A program made the translations under genes and the position numbers. Shown one piece after another: positions 21,141 to 31,305 of a stretch of DNA of 31,443 nt. The first letter of the stretch is position 1, and every line of letters begins with the position of its first letter. Below the pieces are notes generated by a model. The model was not told the DNA's origin and searched no databases. It saw only the letters and a program-made list of their open reading frames with translations. The DNA comes from Schoenoplectus triqueter (Eukaryota; Streptophyta; Magnoliopsida; Poales; Cyperaceae), in assembly GCA_964058805.1 (NCBI GenBank), contig CAXKVV010001565.1, positions 1-31,443 of the forward strand, given 5' to 3'.

Positions 21141-21488
21141 CAGAGGTGGATATAGGATTTAAAACAGGAGAGTCAGTAATTGGATTCAGTTTAAATCCAT
21201 TAACTAATTAGGTATTAAATAAAAATATTAAAATAATATCTTTTATATATTAAAAATAATAAATAATAATAATAGTGATAAAGAAAATTTTCCTCAAAGA
21301 GACTTCATATTTTAAATTTTTTGCATAATTCTTTCATTATCTACAATATTAAATATTTTTTCTCAATGAAAAATAATCATACTATCCAGAGGTCAGAAAT
21401 TTGATCGAGGGGAGTCAGATTAACAAAATTTTAGCCTAAAAGTACTATTTTATAAAATCTAGATTGGTATATACTAAATTTGCCTATG
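21141..21488. mobile_element. hAT-like MITE, second copy of the 6183-6598 family
   Basis: Collinear with 6183-6598: GGATATAGGATTT at the left, the block TCTTTCATTAT...ATATTAAATATTTTTT in the middle, and TGGTATATAC at the right. It lacks the G run and has lost the GGGGCAGCTGCCCC palindrome. The termini (CAGAGGTGGAT; complement of CATAGGCAAAT) are more diverged and no target duplication remains, so it is the older copy. Confidence 0.6.
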
Positions 21489-21876
21489 TGTGTTCTGATC
21501 CTGCAATGGTCCAAATTTTTTATTAAATTTTTAGAGCTAATATCACTCATCGGATTGAGTTATTCATCAAATAATGTTACTATATTTATGACCATTTGTG
21601 TTGAAGTTAGATTTTTCTCTCAATTTTGTTTGTCGCAAAATACTGCATAATTTAGGAGTACAATTGCTCTATTTTATTTTTTTTCTTAGATTATCATTAA
21701 TTATGAATTTTAACTTTTCTTAAACGCTGAATATTAATTTTCCTCTCAATTTATACTTATTTTGCATTAATTATATATTTTTGATTGAAATTTACATTAA
21801 TTGTAGAATTATCTTTATTTTTATTTCCTTATTTTTCACATAAAAATATAATTTTTTATATTTCTAAAAGATATCA

Positions 21877-21900
21877 CCGTAGCAACACACGGATACTAAT
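21877..21900 (+). mobile_element. Possible Helitron 3' terminus
   Basis: CCGT-AGCAACAC-ACGG followed by ATACTAAT resembles the hairpin and tail at plant Helitron 3' ends (compare the GCGCG hairpin at 25901). The CTRR end is not preserved and I could not find a matching 5' end, so only this terminus is proposed. Confidence 0.3.
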
Positions 21901-22183
21901 ATATTATATATATTTAAAAAACAAAACAATAGAAACTCGTATTCCGATGTTTCTAGTTATATATCAGGTGGAAATCATCCTTTTTTTTAGAAGAAATGAT
22001 GAGTAGACTATACCTGTTGATGGTACGTAGATAAGTTGTTCCCCTAATTGAACGTATACAGGCGTAATTAATTAATTAAGCATAGTGCGTTGTGAGTAAA
22101 ATTAAGTACCAAGTGCAATTTGTGCGAGTTGTAGTCAATGTTTTGTGGAATCATTATTATACTATTTTTAAGATGGTTAGTTT

Positions 22184-22323
22184 AATTAAGCAGTTTATAT
22201 TGTAATGCATGATTGATGTCGTGGTCAAGTGTTCCGGACTTCCAGTTGTTTTTTATAGTAGTTCTGAAGGACAAGGGTTGAGCACTTGCCCTACTCACCT
22301 CAAAAAAAAAAAATTAAGCAGTT
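22184..22323 (+). mobile_element. SINE-like retroposon with perfect 12-bp target duplication
   Basis: The insert 22196-22311 ends in a run of 11 A and is bracketed by identical 12-mers AATTAAGCAGTT (22184-22195 and 22312-22323). The insert holds GTCGTGGTCAAGTG, similar to a Pol III box A, and GGGTTGAGCACTTGCC, a weak box B candidate. Short length, A-tail and target duplication fit a SINE or a truncated retroposon. The family is not identified. Confidence 0.65.
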
Positions 22324-22799
22324 CAACTTTTAATTGTACAATTCTATATTTTTAATCTGAATATTGTTTTATTTAAAACAAACATATGAGAACAATTTCA
22401 ATTCGTGGATGATGCATGTCATCAAATCGACCAGTATACTGTTTATATTAGATTACATGGGAAAATAATTAATAGCAGATTGGAGCACCAGTAGACATAT
22501 TTCTTCATTTATTGTATAGCTATTTTAACTACGTACCTAATTAATTAACCAGAAATACATCTCCTCAGATACCGTCATGTGCATCACATGAATACAAGAC
22601 TGTCGATATATCAGATACGTATCTTAGTTAAATATCTCCATCCATATTAAATCCAAATTGATATGCATGAGAAATTAAATGCGAAACAGGAAGAGTGCCG
22701 CACTATAAATTGCAAAGCTTGAAATTGTACTTTGTGTGAGATGTTACTTGCACAATATTCAGAAGGGTTCTGAACAGAAGAAGATATAACAAAAAATTC

Positions 22800-23650
22800 A
22801 TGCTAAGTATATGTGGAATCCTCGTCAACATCACATCCGAAGCTATCTTCACACCATAACCTGAACCTAACAATTTTCAAAAGCATAATTAGGAAGTGCT
22901 GACTTCAATGAATCTGATTAAGGGGAAATTGTGCCAAAATCATTCAACATAGTCTAGTCAAAAAGTAAACAGACCCAATTGATTTAATGGTTTCTACTTC
23001 ATATACTGATATCAAACTAGATCTAATTGATTTAATTCTTCATACCTCCAAATTCCAATACATACCCCTATTAAAAGTGAGCAATTTATGTAAAAGTTAC
23101 AAATATAAAACCAGTCAAAATATACCATGTTCTTATCAAAACTAATACGAAAGGATGGAAAGAGATAAATCTGAAATACTTTTATCAGAACTAAAAACAA
23201 TAGTACAAAGAGATGCCCACAAGCAAATTGAATAGAGAACCTCTTGACATCCATTCAGCACTTCGATTGACTTCTATAGTACAAAGAGAAGCCCACAAGC
23301 AAATTGATGATAAAGCATGGATGTACAAATATGAATTTGACATGGGCAAACATCATACTAAATACAAATTAAGAAACAGGTGCTTATTTGGCCTTCTAGA
23401 AGTAAAATATACAGTAATACCTAGAAGATATATCATCCTCAGTGGCCTCTTCTGAGTCTGAGAGCTTAGACCTCTGCTTCATCATCACCCATCACATCTA
23501 AAATCAACAAGTTAAAGCTCAATATGAATTTACAGAGAAAAAAAAAATGGTCCGAATGCTATCAATTCCTAAAGGACGATTGAGACAGCTGTTGACTGTT
23601 GAATGAGTTGTAATTTGGCGGAAGCATTGTCTGTCAAAACTCAAACCACC
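22800..23650 (-). pseudogene. Possible decayed exons of an unidentified gene
   Basis: Three minus-strand stretches look more protein-like than their surroundings: about 23638-23565 (LPPNYNSFNSQQLSQSS after an AG), about 23482-23429 (RSKLSDSEEATEDDISS between CAG and a GTATTA donor), and about 22878-22818 (WCEDSFGCDVDEDSTYT then TAG, after an AG). They do not clearly join into one frame, and I recognise no family. They could be remnants of a captured gene or chance. Confidence 0.22.
23201..23307. repeat. 31-bp direct repeat pair
   Basis: TAGTACAAAGAGATGCCCAC and the following AAGCAAATTGA (23201-23231) recur at 23277-23307 with a single T to A change, 76 bases apart. A local duplication inside the otherwise unassigned region. 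Confidence 0.8.
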
Positions 23651-23694
23651 AGTCGGGACAAAGAAGCAATCAATTAGAACCTTAGACGTTTAAA

Positions 23695-24031
23695 GAGTAT
23701 CTGTATTCGATGGCATGAAAACAATGGAATAACTGTTGTTCTCATAATAGAAATAACAACGGTGTAATTAAACGTAAATCTGTTATTTCGAAACAATGAG
23801 AATAATTATTATCCTGTTATTCCGAAGAGGAGATGAAATAATTTCTATTTTTCCCAACTCTCCGTTACTTTTTCAAACAAACAATCCAAACAACATTCTT
23901 ATCATTCAGAATAACATCACATCTTTACTATTCTCACGCTAACTAAAAAATCACTATTTTTTCACTATCCTCATTTACTATTCTCAATTCCTCTATTCTT
24001 ACATTATTCTTTGCACGATCCAAATATACCC
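23695..24031. mobile_element. TIR MITE, possibly PIF/Harbinger-type
   Basis: The inverted ends align by eye for about 40 bases: GAGTATCTGTATTCGATGGC at the left against GGGTATATTTGGATCGTGCA read inward from the right. TAAA occurs next to both ends, containing the TAA target typical of PIF/Harbinger (Tourist-like) elements. No coding capacity. Confidence 0.55.
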
Positions 24032-24356
24032 TAAAGGTCTACAAGATGTTACCTCTCACATGATAAAATCAGGATTTTCGAATAGAGAGAGCCAAAAGAT
24101 AGTTAATAGAGTTATCGGAGGAGAGGGACAGAGTATAAAAAATTTTATATTTTATCAGTAAAAATTATTTAATAACTACTTAATTTAACCGACTTTTTTC
24201 AAAAGTTGGCAGGTAAGTCCTACTCGTCCGCCCCTTGTCTCCATCCTTGCCCTCTGACCAAAACAAATAAAAAAGGTATCCTTGTTTTGTTACACTGCTA
24301 CATCTTCCATTTTTTTATCAATGTCCCTTCCTAACTAATTATAAGTAGGGTATAAG

Positions 24357-24851
24357 TAGGAGTGCAAATGAATCGGATATAGTCGGATAGTAGTTAAAAT
24401 TATATTTGTATTCGGTTTAATTTTTTAAATATGAATATGAATATTCTCAGATATAAATATAAATATAAATACAAATATAGATAATTTTGGATAGACGAAT
24501 ATGGATAATGTACATATATTATCCAAGATAAATGCAAAATTTATTTAAATTTATAAAATCTATTGAAATGTACAATAAAAAAGTTTTTCATTATTATTTA
24601 TATAAAATTATATTATTAATTTTAAAAATTAAAATTTATTGTATATATCTGATTATAATGAAGAATACTATTATTTTGTATGATATATATTAACTAATAT
24701 ATTATATATCTATTATTTAAATATTGATAATTAAGATTAAAAATTATTTTCATTTTGCATCCAGATTTTCGGATATGGATATACCAATATGTAAATTTCC
24801 AAATATGAATTGGATACGGTTGAATATTGTCCGTATAAGCTTGCATCCCTA
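24357..24851. mobile_element. hAT-like non-autonomous element with 8-bp target duplication
   Basis: Ends TAGGAGTGCAAATGAATCGG and the complement of TAGGGATGCAAGCTTATACG are inverted. Flanking 8-mers GGTATAAG (24349-24356) and GGTATATG (24852-24859) match at 7 of 8 positions, the hAT hallmark. The interior has repeated GGATATGGAT-like motifs near both ends and no reading frame. Confidence 0.75.
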
Positions 24852-24859
24852 GGTATATG

Positions 24860-25890
24860 ATCAGTTCAAATCATATTATTTATTATATTTTATTTTTATA
24901 ACCTGATCCGTTTAAAATTAGATTAATATTTCTTTGATATGATCTAACCTGATCCAAATAAAATAATTAAGTATTTATTAATTATATTATATATTTGTAA
25001 GTAACTTAATGTTAATTAATTTATATTTAAATTTTAATTAGTGTTAAATAAAAAAACTAAAAAATATATAATAATGAGTCATATCGATCCGTATGGAATC
25101 TATAATGGATCAATTCTAAAATCGGATCTGGCGAGCTGATCGAATTAATTTGCGTGAGCCCATGTTGATGGCAAGTTTATTATTTGTCACGTATGGGACT
25201 AGGTTGGTGCTTAAGTGCATGAATGCATATATATGTTTGTCCGTTGATTTTGAATTCGCATCTATTGTCATAGTTTTTTTTTTCTGTTATAAATTATATA
25301 ATGCGATTTTGACCGTTTATTATATATTATGTAAGAATTTCGAAAAAATCATATCACTTCGGACACATTTAATTCGAATTTAATGGCTAATTAATATAAC
25401 AACGTCAATGCGACTATAACAACAGATACAAACTCAATTGTTCCTCTCTTAGCACAATTTAAGTGATCAATAAATGTCGGAGCAATTATTAGGATAAACC
25501 GACCAAATTTGATGGCAATTGATGGCAATTGATGGCCTTTGTTTAAGTACCATCTTGGTCGGGAATCAATTGTACGTTCGAAGTGATATTTTTCTTTTTC
25601 CGAAATTCATATATAATAAAAAATAAAACTATAATATGGCTTCAATTATAGTTTGAATTGATCCACTGTAAATTATAACCGACAAAAGATACACTTGTGT
25701 TAATGGGCAGGTTGGTACGGATTAAATCATATTATTTTATTATTTTTATCTGATTCAATTTGATTAATCGGATCAAAGGATTTTGTTATGAACCTTATCA
25801 TTCTTGATTTAGTATTTGTTAACTATTGCATGTATATTTTAAATAATTTAATATATAATACATCTTAATTAGTATATAAATAAGTTATAA
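24860..25890. other. Intergenic, AT-rich, no gene seen
   Basis: CTGATCC/GGATCA strings recur (about 24900-25140 and again near 25740), suggesting degenerate repeat DNA. A triple GATGGCAATT run sits near 25510. A 77-codon frame (25150-25383) has no recognisable content. Confidence 0.5.
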
Positions 25891-26358
25891 CTAGCTATAT
25901 ACCCGCGCGTTGCAGCAGAATTTTTTATTTAAACATTAAAATATTATAAGATAAAAAATTCACATTTATTTAATATTAAATTATAAATTCACCAAATTAT
26001 AGAGAAAACATATAATAAAGACTATATTTAATCTTGGATGAGATTTTTGCACAATATGAGTTAATGATTCATGATTTTTATGGAAAGAAAAGTAAATTAT
26101 TCTAACATATATTATCACCATTAATTCTTTACCAAATATGCACAAAGTTGCTAAATAAAAAATAAAAATTATGGAAATAATAGTATATAAGGGAAAGAAA
26201 TGGAGAGAAAGATGAGATCAATGGACGCGATCACATACGTTCGATCAACTAACAATAAATATTATCCGTCTAATTGAGGGATAAATGGGTATAATAAAAA
26301 TTTACAATGATAAAAAATGGACCCTCCAATTCTTAGATGCTTTATATAATAGTATAGA
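25891..26358 (-). mobile_element. Non-autonomous Helitron, well-preserved ends
   Basis: Read on the minus strand, the 468-bp element begins TCTATACTATTATATAAAGC directly after a host A (26359). It ends with a GC-rich segment (CAACGCGCGGGTATATAG) and CTAG followed by a host T (25890). TC start, CTRR end, subterminal GC-rich palindromic segment and insertion between A and T are the Helitron signature. No Rep/helicase coding sequence. Its interior matches the element at 20154-20705. Confidence 0.78.
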
Positions 26359-27469
26359 TATAAATTAGTGTTAAATCTCATAGTGAACTGAAAAAAATAT
26401 AATTAAACAAGTCGACTCCATCTGAGATGAATCGAAAATTTTAAACCATAACCACATTTATTCTTGGATGGTAAAACTTAGTAGAAAAACGCTACTAATT
26501 TGGCAAAATTTTCATTTTTTTTTCTAAAACATATTTGTGAAAGCTAAATGCAAAAATATCGAGTCCATCTTAACAATGGAATATAATTACCAAAGATGTA
26601 GAAATTTTCATTCTTATAAAAAATAATATAACATATCTTATCTAAATAAACAAAGCATGTTCATTCATTTAAATCAGATGTTCTAAACCCTGGAAAAAAA
26701 AAACTAATAATAGTCTTAAGTAAAACAAAGGCAAACATCAATCTATTATCTACAATCTACATCACCTCAATCTATCACTTCCCTTGCGGAGATGCTGTGT
26801 TCTAATCAAAACAACTAAATGCTGTCAAAATGTAAACAAACGTTTACTGTTCTTCCTTATTATTACAGCGCACAGATGATAATGAATGAGACGGCATGTT
26901 TAGTTGTTTACTATTCTTCCTTATTCTGACAGCGCACAGATAATAATGAATGAATCAAAAGATGAAATACTAAAAACTAAAACCAAAATGCCAGGAAGTG
27001 ACAGTGATGCCAATTATGAGTAGTAGTGACAATGATGACATATATTCCCATATAATGTAAACAAAATTATGAATGCATCATCCCACCTAATGTCCTAAAC
27101 GATCACTCTTGGACAAGGCCTCGAGTTTGACCTAAACGTAATGTCCAATAAAATTACATCCAAATATTGTTTTTATTCTCGTTATATATAAAAAAAATCA
27201 GCTTTGAGTAAGACATGGGATATGGGGAAGAAATGAAACATGAGAATTTTCCAACAAAAATCTATAGGTCTATTAGTATTGATAGGACTCGTCACGCAAA
27301 ATATCAATAGATGGAAATTAAGGATATAATAGTCTCAGACGTTGGTGCATTATAGCGTTCACTTGCACATTCTCTCTTCCATTCTCTCCTCTCTAGTCTG
27401 TAACTATTGTTATTATTTAATATAATTTTAAAGTGGGCACTACCTATTTATCTAAAAAATAATAATGAT
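26359..27469. other. Intergenic, no gene; contains a 48-bp tandem-type duplication
   Basis: No domain-bearing frame is visible. The segment 26842-26889 recurs at 26906-26953 with 4 differences in 48 bases (shared cores TTCTTCCTTATT and ACAGCGCACAGAT). The rest looks unremarkable. Confidence 0.55.
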
Positions 27470-28079
27470 TAAATTACAGAAATTGACCCTTAAAGTATCA
27501 TCACTTGTCAAATTGGCCGTTAAAGAATCAAAATATCAATTTGATTTTAAAGTATCACTTTGTTAACAAGTTGGTTTTATTTCAAAGGTATCATTTTAGT
27601 CCCAAAATTTCAAATTTATACCAAATTGATTATATATTTAAAATTCATTCAAAAATAATATTCTCATTTATTATAGTATTATTTTTAGCATTAAAGCTAG
27701 TAGGAATATAGTAATAAAAATATTAAATCATTGTTCATATTATTATATATTAATATAATATTTGTAAATATTTTTGTAAGTATTATAAGTATATCATATG
27801 AAATTGATGTGAACATGAGTATTTATTTTTTTAGCATTAATAATTATAGGACTAAATTGTTACAAATAAAAAAAGTAAGAACTAAGATAATATGTTTAAG
27901 GACTAAAATGTTCAGTTGGTGAAATTTTATAGGACTAGAGTGATATTTTAAAACTTTAAGGACTGATTTGATTTGATAGTAAAATAATACTTAAAGGATT
28001 AATTCAATACTTTTAAAAACTTAAAGGGTTAATTTTATAAGAAAAAAAATAATATTTTAAGGACTATTTATGTGATTTA
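27470..28079. mobile_element. TIR/foldback element with reiterated TTAAAGTAT-type arms
   Basis: The ends TAAATTACAGAAATTGACCC and, inward from the right, TAAATCACATAAATAGTCCT are inverted. Both arms reiterate a unit of roughly 35-45 bp built around CCTTAAAGTATCA on the left and its complement (TAAGGACTAAAATGTT, TTTAAGGACTGATTTG) on the right. No 8-9 bp target duplication is obvious. Two open frames of 63-68 codons inside are low-complexity by-products. Confidence 0.5.
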
Positions 28080-28224
28080 CTCAAAATAAATTACTCCACT
28101 TTTTATTTTTTATTTAAGTTGATTATTTGATCGTACATTATAAACGAACAATTAATGAGTCTCAATTTGCTACCATAATTGTGACGGCAACGAAAATATG
28201 GCATGCACCCTCAGCCATATCATC

Positions 28225-28410
28225 TGCGGAGCTGAAAAAGCTCCGCAAGTGCGGTTCTTTTGATTTGAGCGGTCCGATCATTTATCAACGGTTATGATTT
28301 AACAGTAATAAACAGTCCCGTGCATCAAAATTCGTGTTTAGACTTCCCCACATCCGTTGTGATTTCCCTGCGGTGATCTCCGCACAGAAAATATCCGCAG
28401 AGACTGTTTG
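28225..28410. repeat. Foldback-type repeat with perfect 9-bp-stem hairpin
   Basis: TGCGGAGCT-GAAAA-AGCTCCGCA (28225-28247) is a perfect hairpin. Downstream lie GAGCGGTCCGATCATTTATC and ACGGTTATGATTTAAC, then GTGCGGAGATCACCGCAG on the complementary strand near 28395-28360. The order palindrome, GRTC/CGGTT motif, ATGATTT resembles families A and G of the intron array. The outer ends are not defined. Confidence 0.4.
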
Positions 28411-29283
28411 CCCCAGCCACCACCCAATTCGAACGAATGCGCACAATTCATTGTGATTTTCAAGAAGAGTTTTTTAAGATTCGTGCAAACTTACAGTGCC
28501 GAATGATATATGATAGTTTGGATGCTATCACAATATGATAGCAAATTTGAATTCAACAAGTAATTATTAGGTAAAGACGTAGTAGTATATCAAAGCTCAA
28601 TCATTTTGATTTGTACCTAAAAAACTGCTATGATGATTTTCCTGGTTCATCTGTCTGGTGAGGTCATACTATCTTTAGCATAATTGACACCCTACAGTTT
28701 TGGTTCTGGAGAAAAATTACAGGAATATCATCACTAAATTTATTGTTGAGAATTATTTACCATTTAAAAGCTTTTTTATGTACTAAGCTTATTGTTAGTT
28801 TTTACTGATATACTTTTCAAAACTATAATTGAACCTATATTTATTTCTCCAGATTGCGCCAATTAATACGACTGAAAGAAAAAAAAAGTACAAAATAATT
28901 ATATGCTTCATGGACTTCTTTGATTATTTTTTCCTTGAAGAAAACTCATAAGTGATTAAGAGTTTGAATTATTTTCTAAAAACGAAGTGAACTAAAAAAA
29001 GGAGGAGGAAGAAGAAGAAAGGCCTAGTGAAGAGCAAATATTGGGTTTTATGTAGTAAATGAACTCGTTAATGGATTTTATGGAATGTTTAATTAAATCC
29101 GTTTGGGCCAATGGAGTTATAATAGGCCAGTAGTACATTTAATTCGCCAAAAACTTGAATACTGCAATAAGTTGAAAGTAATTGTGCATCAAAATTGACC
29201 ATATATGACATTCATATCTTCAAATTTGCTTTTACAACTGAAACTATCCAAATTGGCAAATTCCCAGTTTCTATTTCTTGGTT
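28411..29283. other. 3' flank of MATE gene 2
   Basis: This should include the 3' untranslated region of the minus-strand gene whose stop is at 29284. A purine tract (GGAGGAGGAAGAAGAAGAAA) lies near 29000. No separate gene or defined repeat is seen. Confidence 0.5.
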
Positions 29284-31305
29284 TCACTCCGGTGATTCTG
29301 GCAACAACCATTTGTTGACTCGCTCTTGGGCAAGCTCAACCTGTCAATTCAAATTAGAGGTCTTTTCAAATTTGATAGTTCTAATACATCAACAAATTTC
29401 TTCACAAATTAATTATATATATAATATAGAACTCTTTTACTTTTCAAATTTTGTTGTTCAAGGTTTATACCTGTTTGTCCCAATCCATCTTCCAGGTGAT
29501 GTAGCAGAGAACCAGAGTTTGGATTAGTGTCCCCACAATCATGCCAATCCAGATACCCTTGATCTGATAATCAATCAAATAACCAAGAATTACTCCGAGC
29601 GGAACCCCGATCAAGTAATAACATGCGATGTTCACGTAAGCAACTGTCTTTTGCCAGCCAGCACCAACTGCTACTCCTGTTGTTATTAAAACTCATCTTG
29701 TGTAAATTATATTATATTTATCAACTTTAACTAAATGAATGGAGTGCTTTTGCACTTGTTATGTATTTGTAATCGCAGTTTACAAATAACCTGAAAGAAC
29801 AGGCTGAATGCTTTGCAACAAGATCGTAACAGCTAGTAGAGGGGATAAATCGACGACTGCTTCAACTACAGGCTCACTATCAGTAAATACATAAGCTATG
29901 CTTCGCTGGAATACCAGAAACAATGTGAAGAGCACAAATCCTATTATAGTTGAGGTTGATATAACATTAACAATGGCAAATTTGATGGCTTTTACATTTC
30001 CTGCTCCGAGCTCATTTGCAACTCGTACTCTGCAAATATAGTACAAGGCGAGTGTTATGCAACACATAAGAGTGTCATATGTTCTTTCCTAATATTTTCT
30101 TTTTTTCCCTTTCCTCTTTTATTTACAAGGTAACAAATATTATTATTTCTTCTTTTTAGAAAATAATCTTGTCATTTCTTGAAAGTCACTTCAAAACTGG
30201 ATAAAAGAAATTCAAAGGAGTGAAAAAGTACCCAGCAGCAGCAAGAAAGCCAATATGGATCAATATTTCAAATCCAGCTATATTTAGACTGTTCATGAAA
30301 AATATATACATATTAGATCAGAAAGCATTAGATAAAACAATATGAACTTTGAAATGCTTCTTTTCAGAAACTTGGATAAGAATGCATACCATATGGACAA
30401 TGCATCAAGTTCAACCTCAGCATTTTCCATATTTCCAGTTAGCAGTACAAGTACAGAATAGTACCACAGCTCCAAGCTGCATAAAATTAAGATTAGCTTG
30501 TAGAAAATTGCTCAAATTTTTGTTATTCAAATGGTCAACTTGTGCATGGATTGCTCAAATAGCGCAATCTCTATTATCGCTCATGAATTCTCTAGCAACA
30601 ATTATTTTAATTACAACCACATTATATCCAAGTAATTAATTAATATAAGAGACTGCAAAGAATACCATATCATTAAGCCAGATGACAGAGAGAGTTTTGC
30701 TACAAGCCCCAAATCAGTGAAAGCACTCCAGGAGAAGCCCTTCCAGGTATAAGGACAGCCGCCCCGCAACACATACACAAACTGACTGATCACGGGGATC
30801 CACATGGAGAGACACATCGCACTCATTGCTCCACGAAGCCCCCATGAGAACTTGATAACCATCAGCCATGAAAGGAATAGGTGAAACATAATGGAAAATA
30901 CTGAGAAGTAGGCAATGACTAAGTTTTTGCTTTGTGATTGGAGGTACATCTGAAAGGTGAGGTTGAAGATGTGCGAGAATATAACAGGAATAAACCTGTG
31001 ATTAATGAAGTGAAATTCAAAATTTACCATTTTTGGTGTGTTTTTGGCATGTTGAGTAATTGGTATGATGTGCAAAATTGGATTTAATTTTACCAGAGAC
31101 AGATAATCCCAGCTTCTTTTGCAATGGCTTTATCTTGGCCAAGGAGTTTGAGTAGAGGCGATGCAAAGATGAAGACTGGTAGGAGAAGGATTACACAAAC
31201 AAACAGCATTATCCATGATCTCTGAAGGTATATACCCAACATGTGGTATTGTTTTGCACCAAACGCCTGTCCGCAAAGCGTTTCAAGTGCACTTGCCATT
31301 CCTAG
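29284..31305 (-). CDS. MATE efflux transporter, DETOXIFICATION family (gene 2, 5' exon outside window)
   Basis: Seven exons in coding order: 31305-31094, 30995-30666, 30476-30390, 30288-30232, 30029-29791, 29676-29471, 29340-29284, ending in TGA. They encode 395 residues. The missing start (about 90 residues, equivalent to exon 1 of gene 1) must lie beyond 31443, and 31306-31443 is intron. Motifs in order: LGMASALETLCGQAFGA, FQMYLQSQSKN, LELWYYSVLVLLTGN, RVANELGAG, QPVLSG, VAVGAGWQ, CYYLIGVPLGV, and a tail ending WLLPESPE. Exon lengths 87, 57 and 239 are identical to gene 1, and 206 equals 119 plus 87, so gene 2 lacks gene 1's intron 6. It has instead a 98-bp intron (30996-31093) absent from gene 1. 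The frame is intact, with all GT-AG borders. Tandem paralogue; same proton-coupled export role expected, substrate unknown. Confidence 0.9.

Noticed and set aside
23012..23254. 80-codon minus-strand frame and the 80-codon plus-strand frame at 23213-23455
   Set aside because: No domain; the plus frame is partly made by the 31-bp direct repeat. Not strong enough to call.
27505..27922. Two plus-strand frames of 63-68 codons
   Set aside because: Hydrophobic AT-rich translations of the reiterated arms of the 27470-28079 element.
29195..29527. 110-codon plus-strand frame
   Set aside because: Antisense shadow across exons 6/7 and 8 of MATE gene 2.
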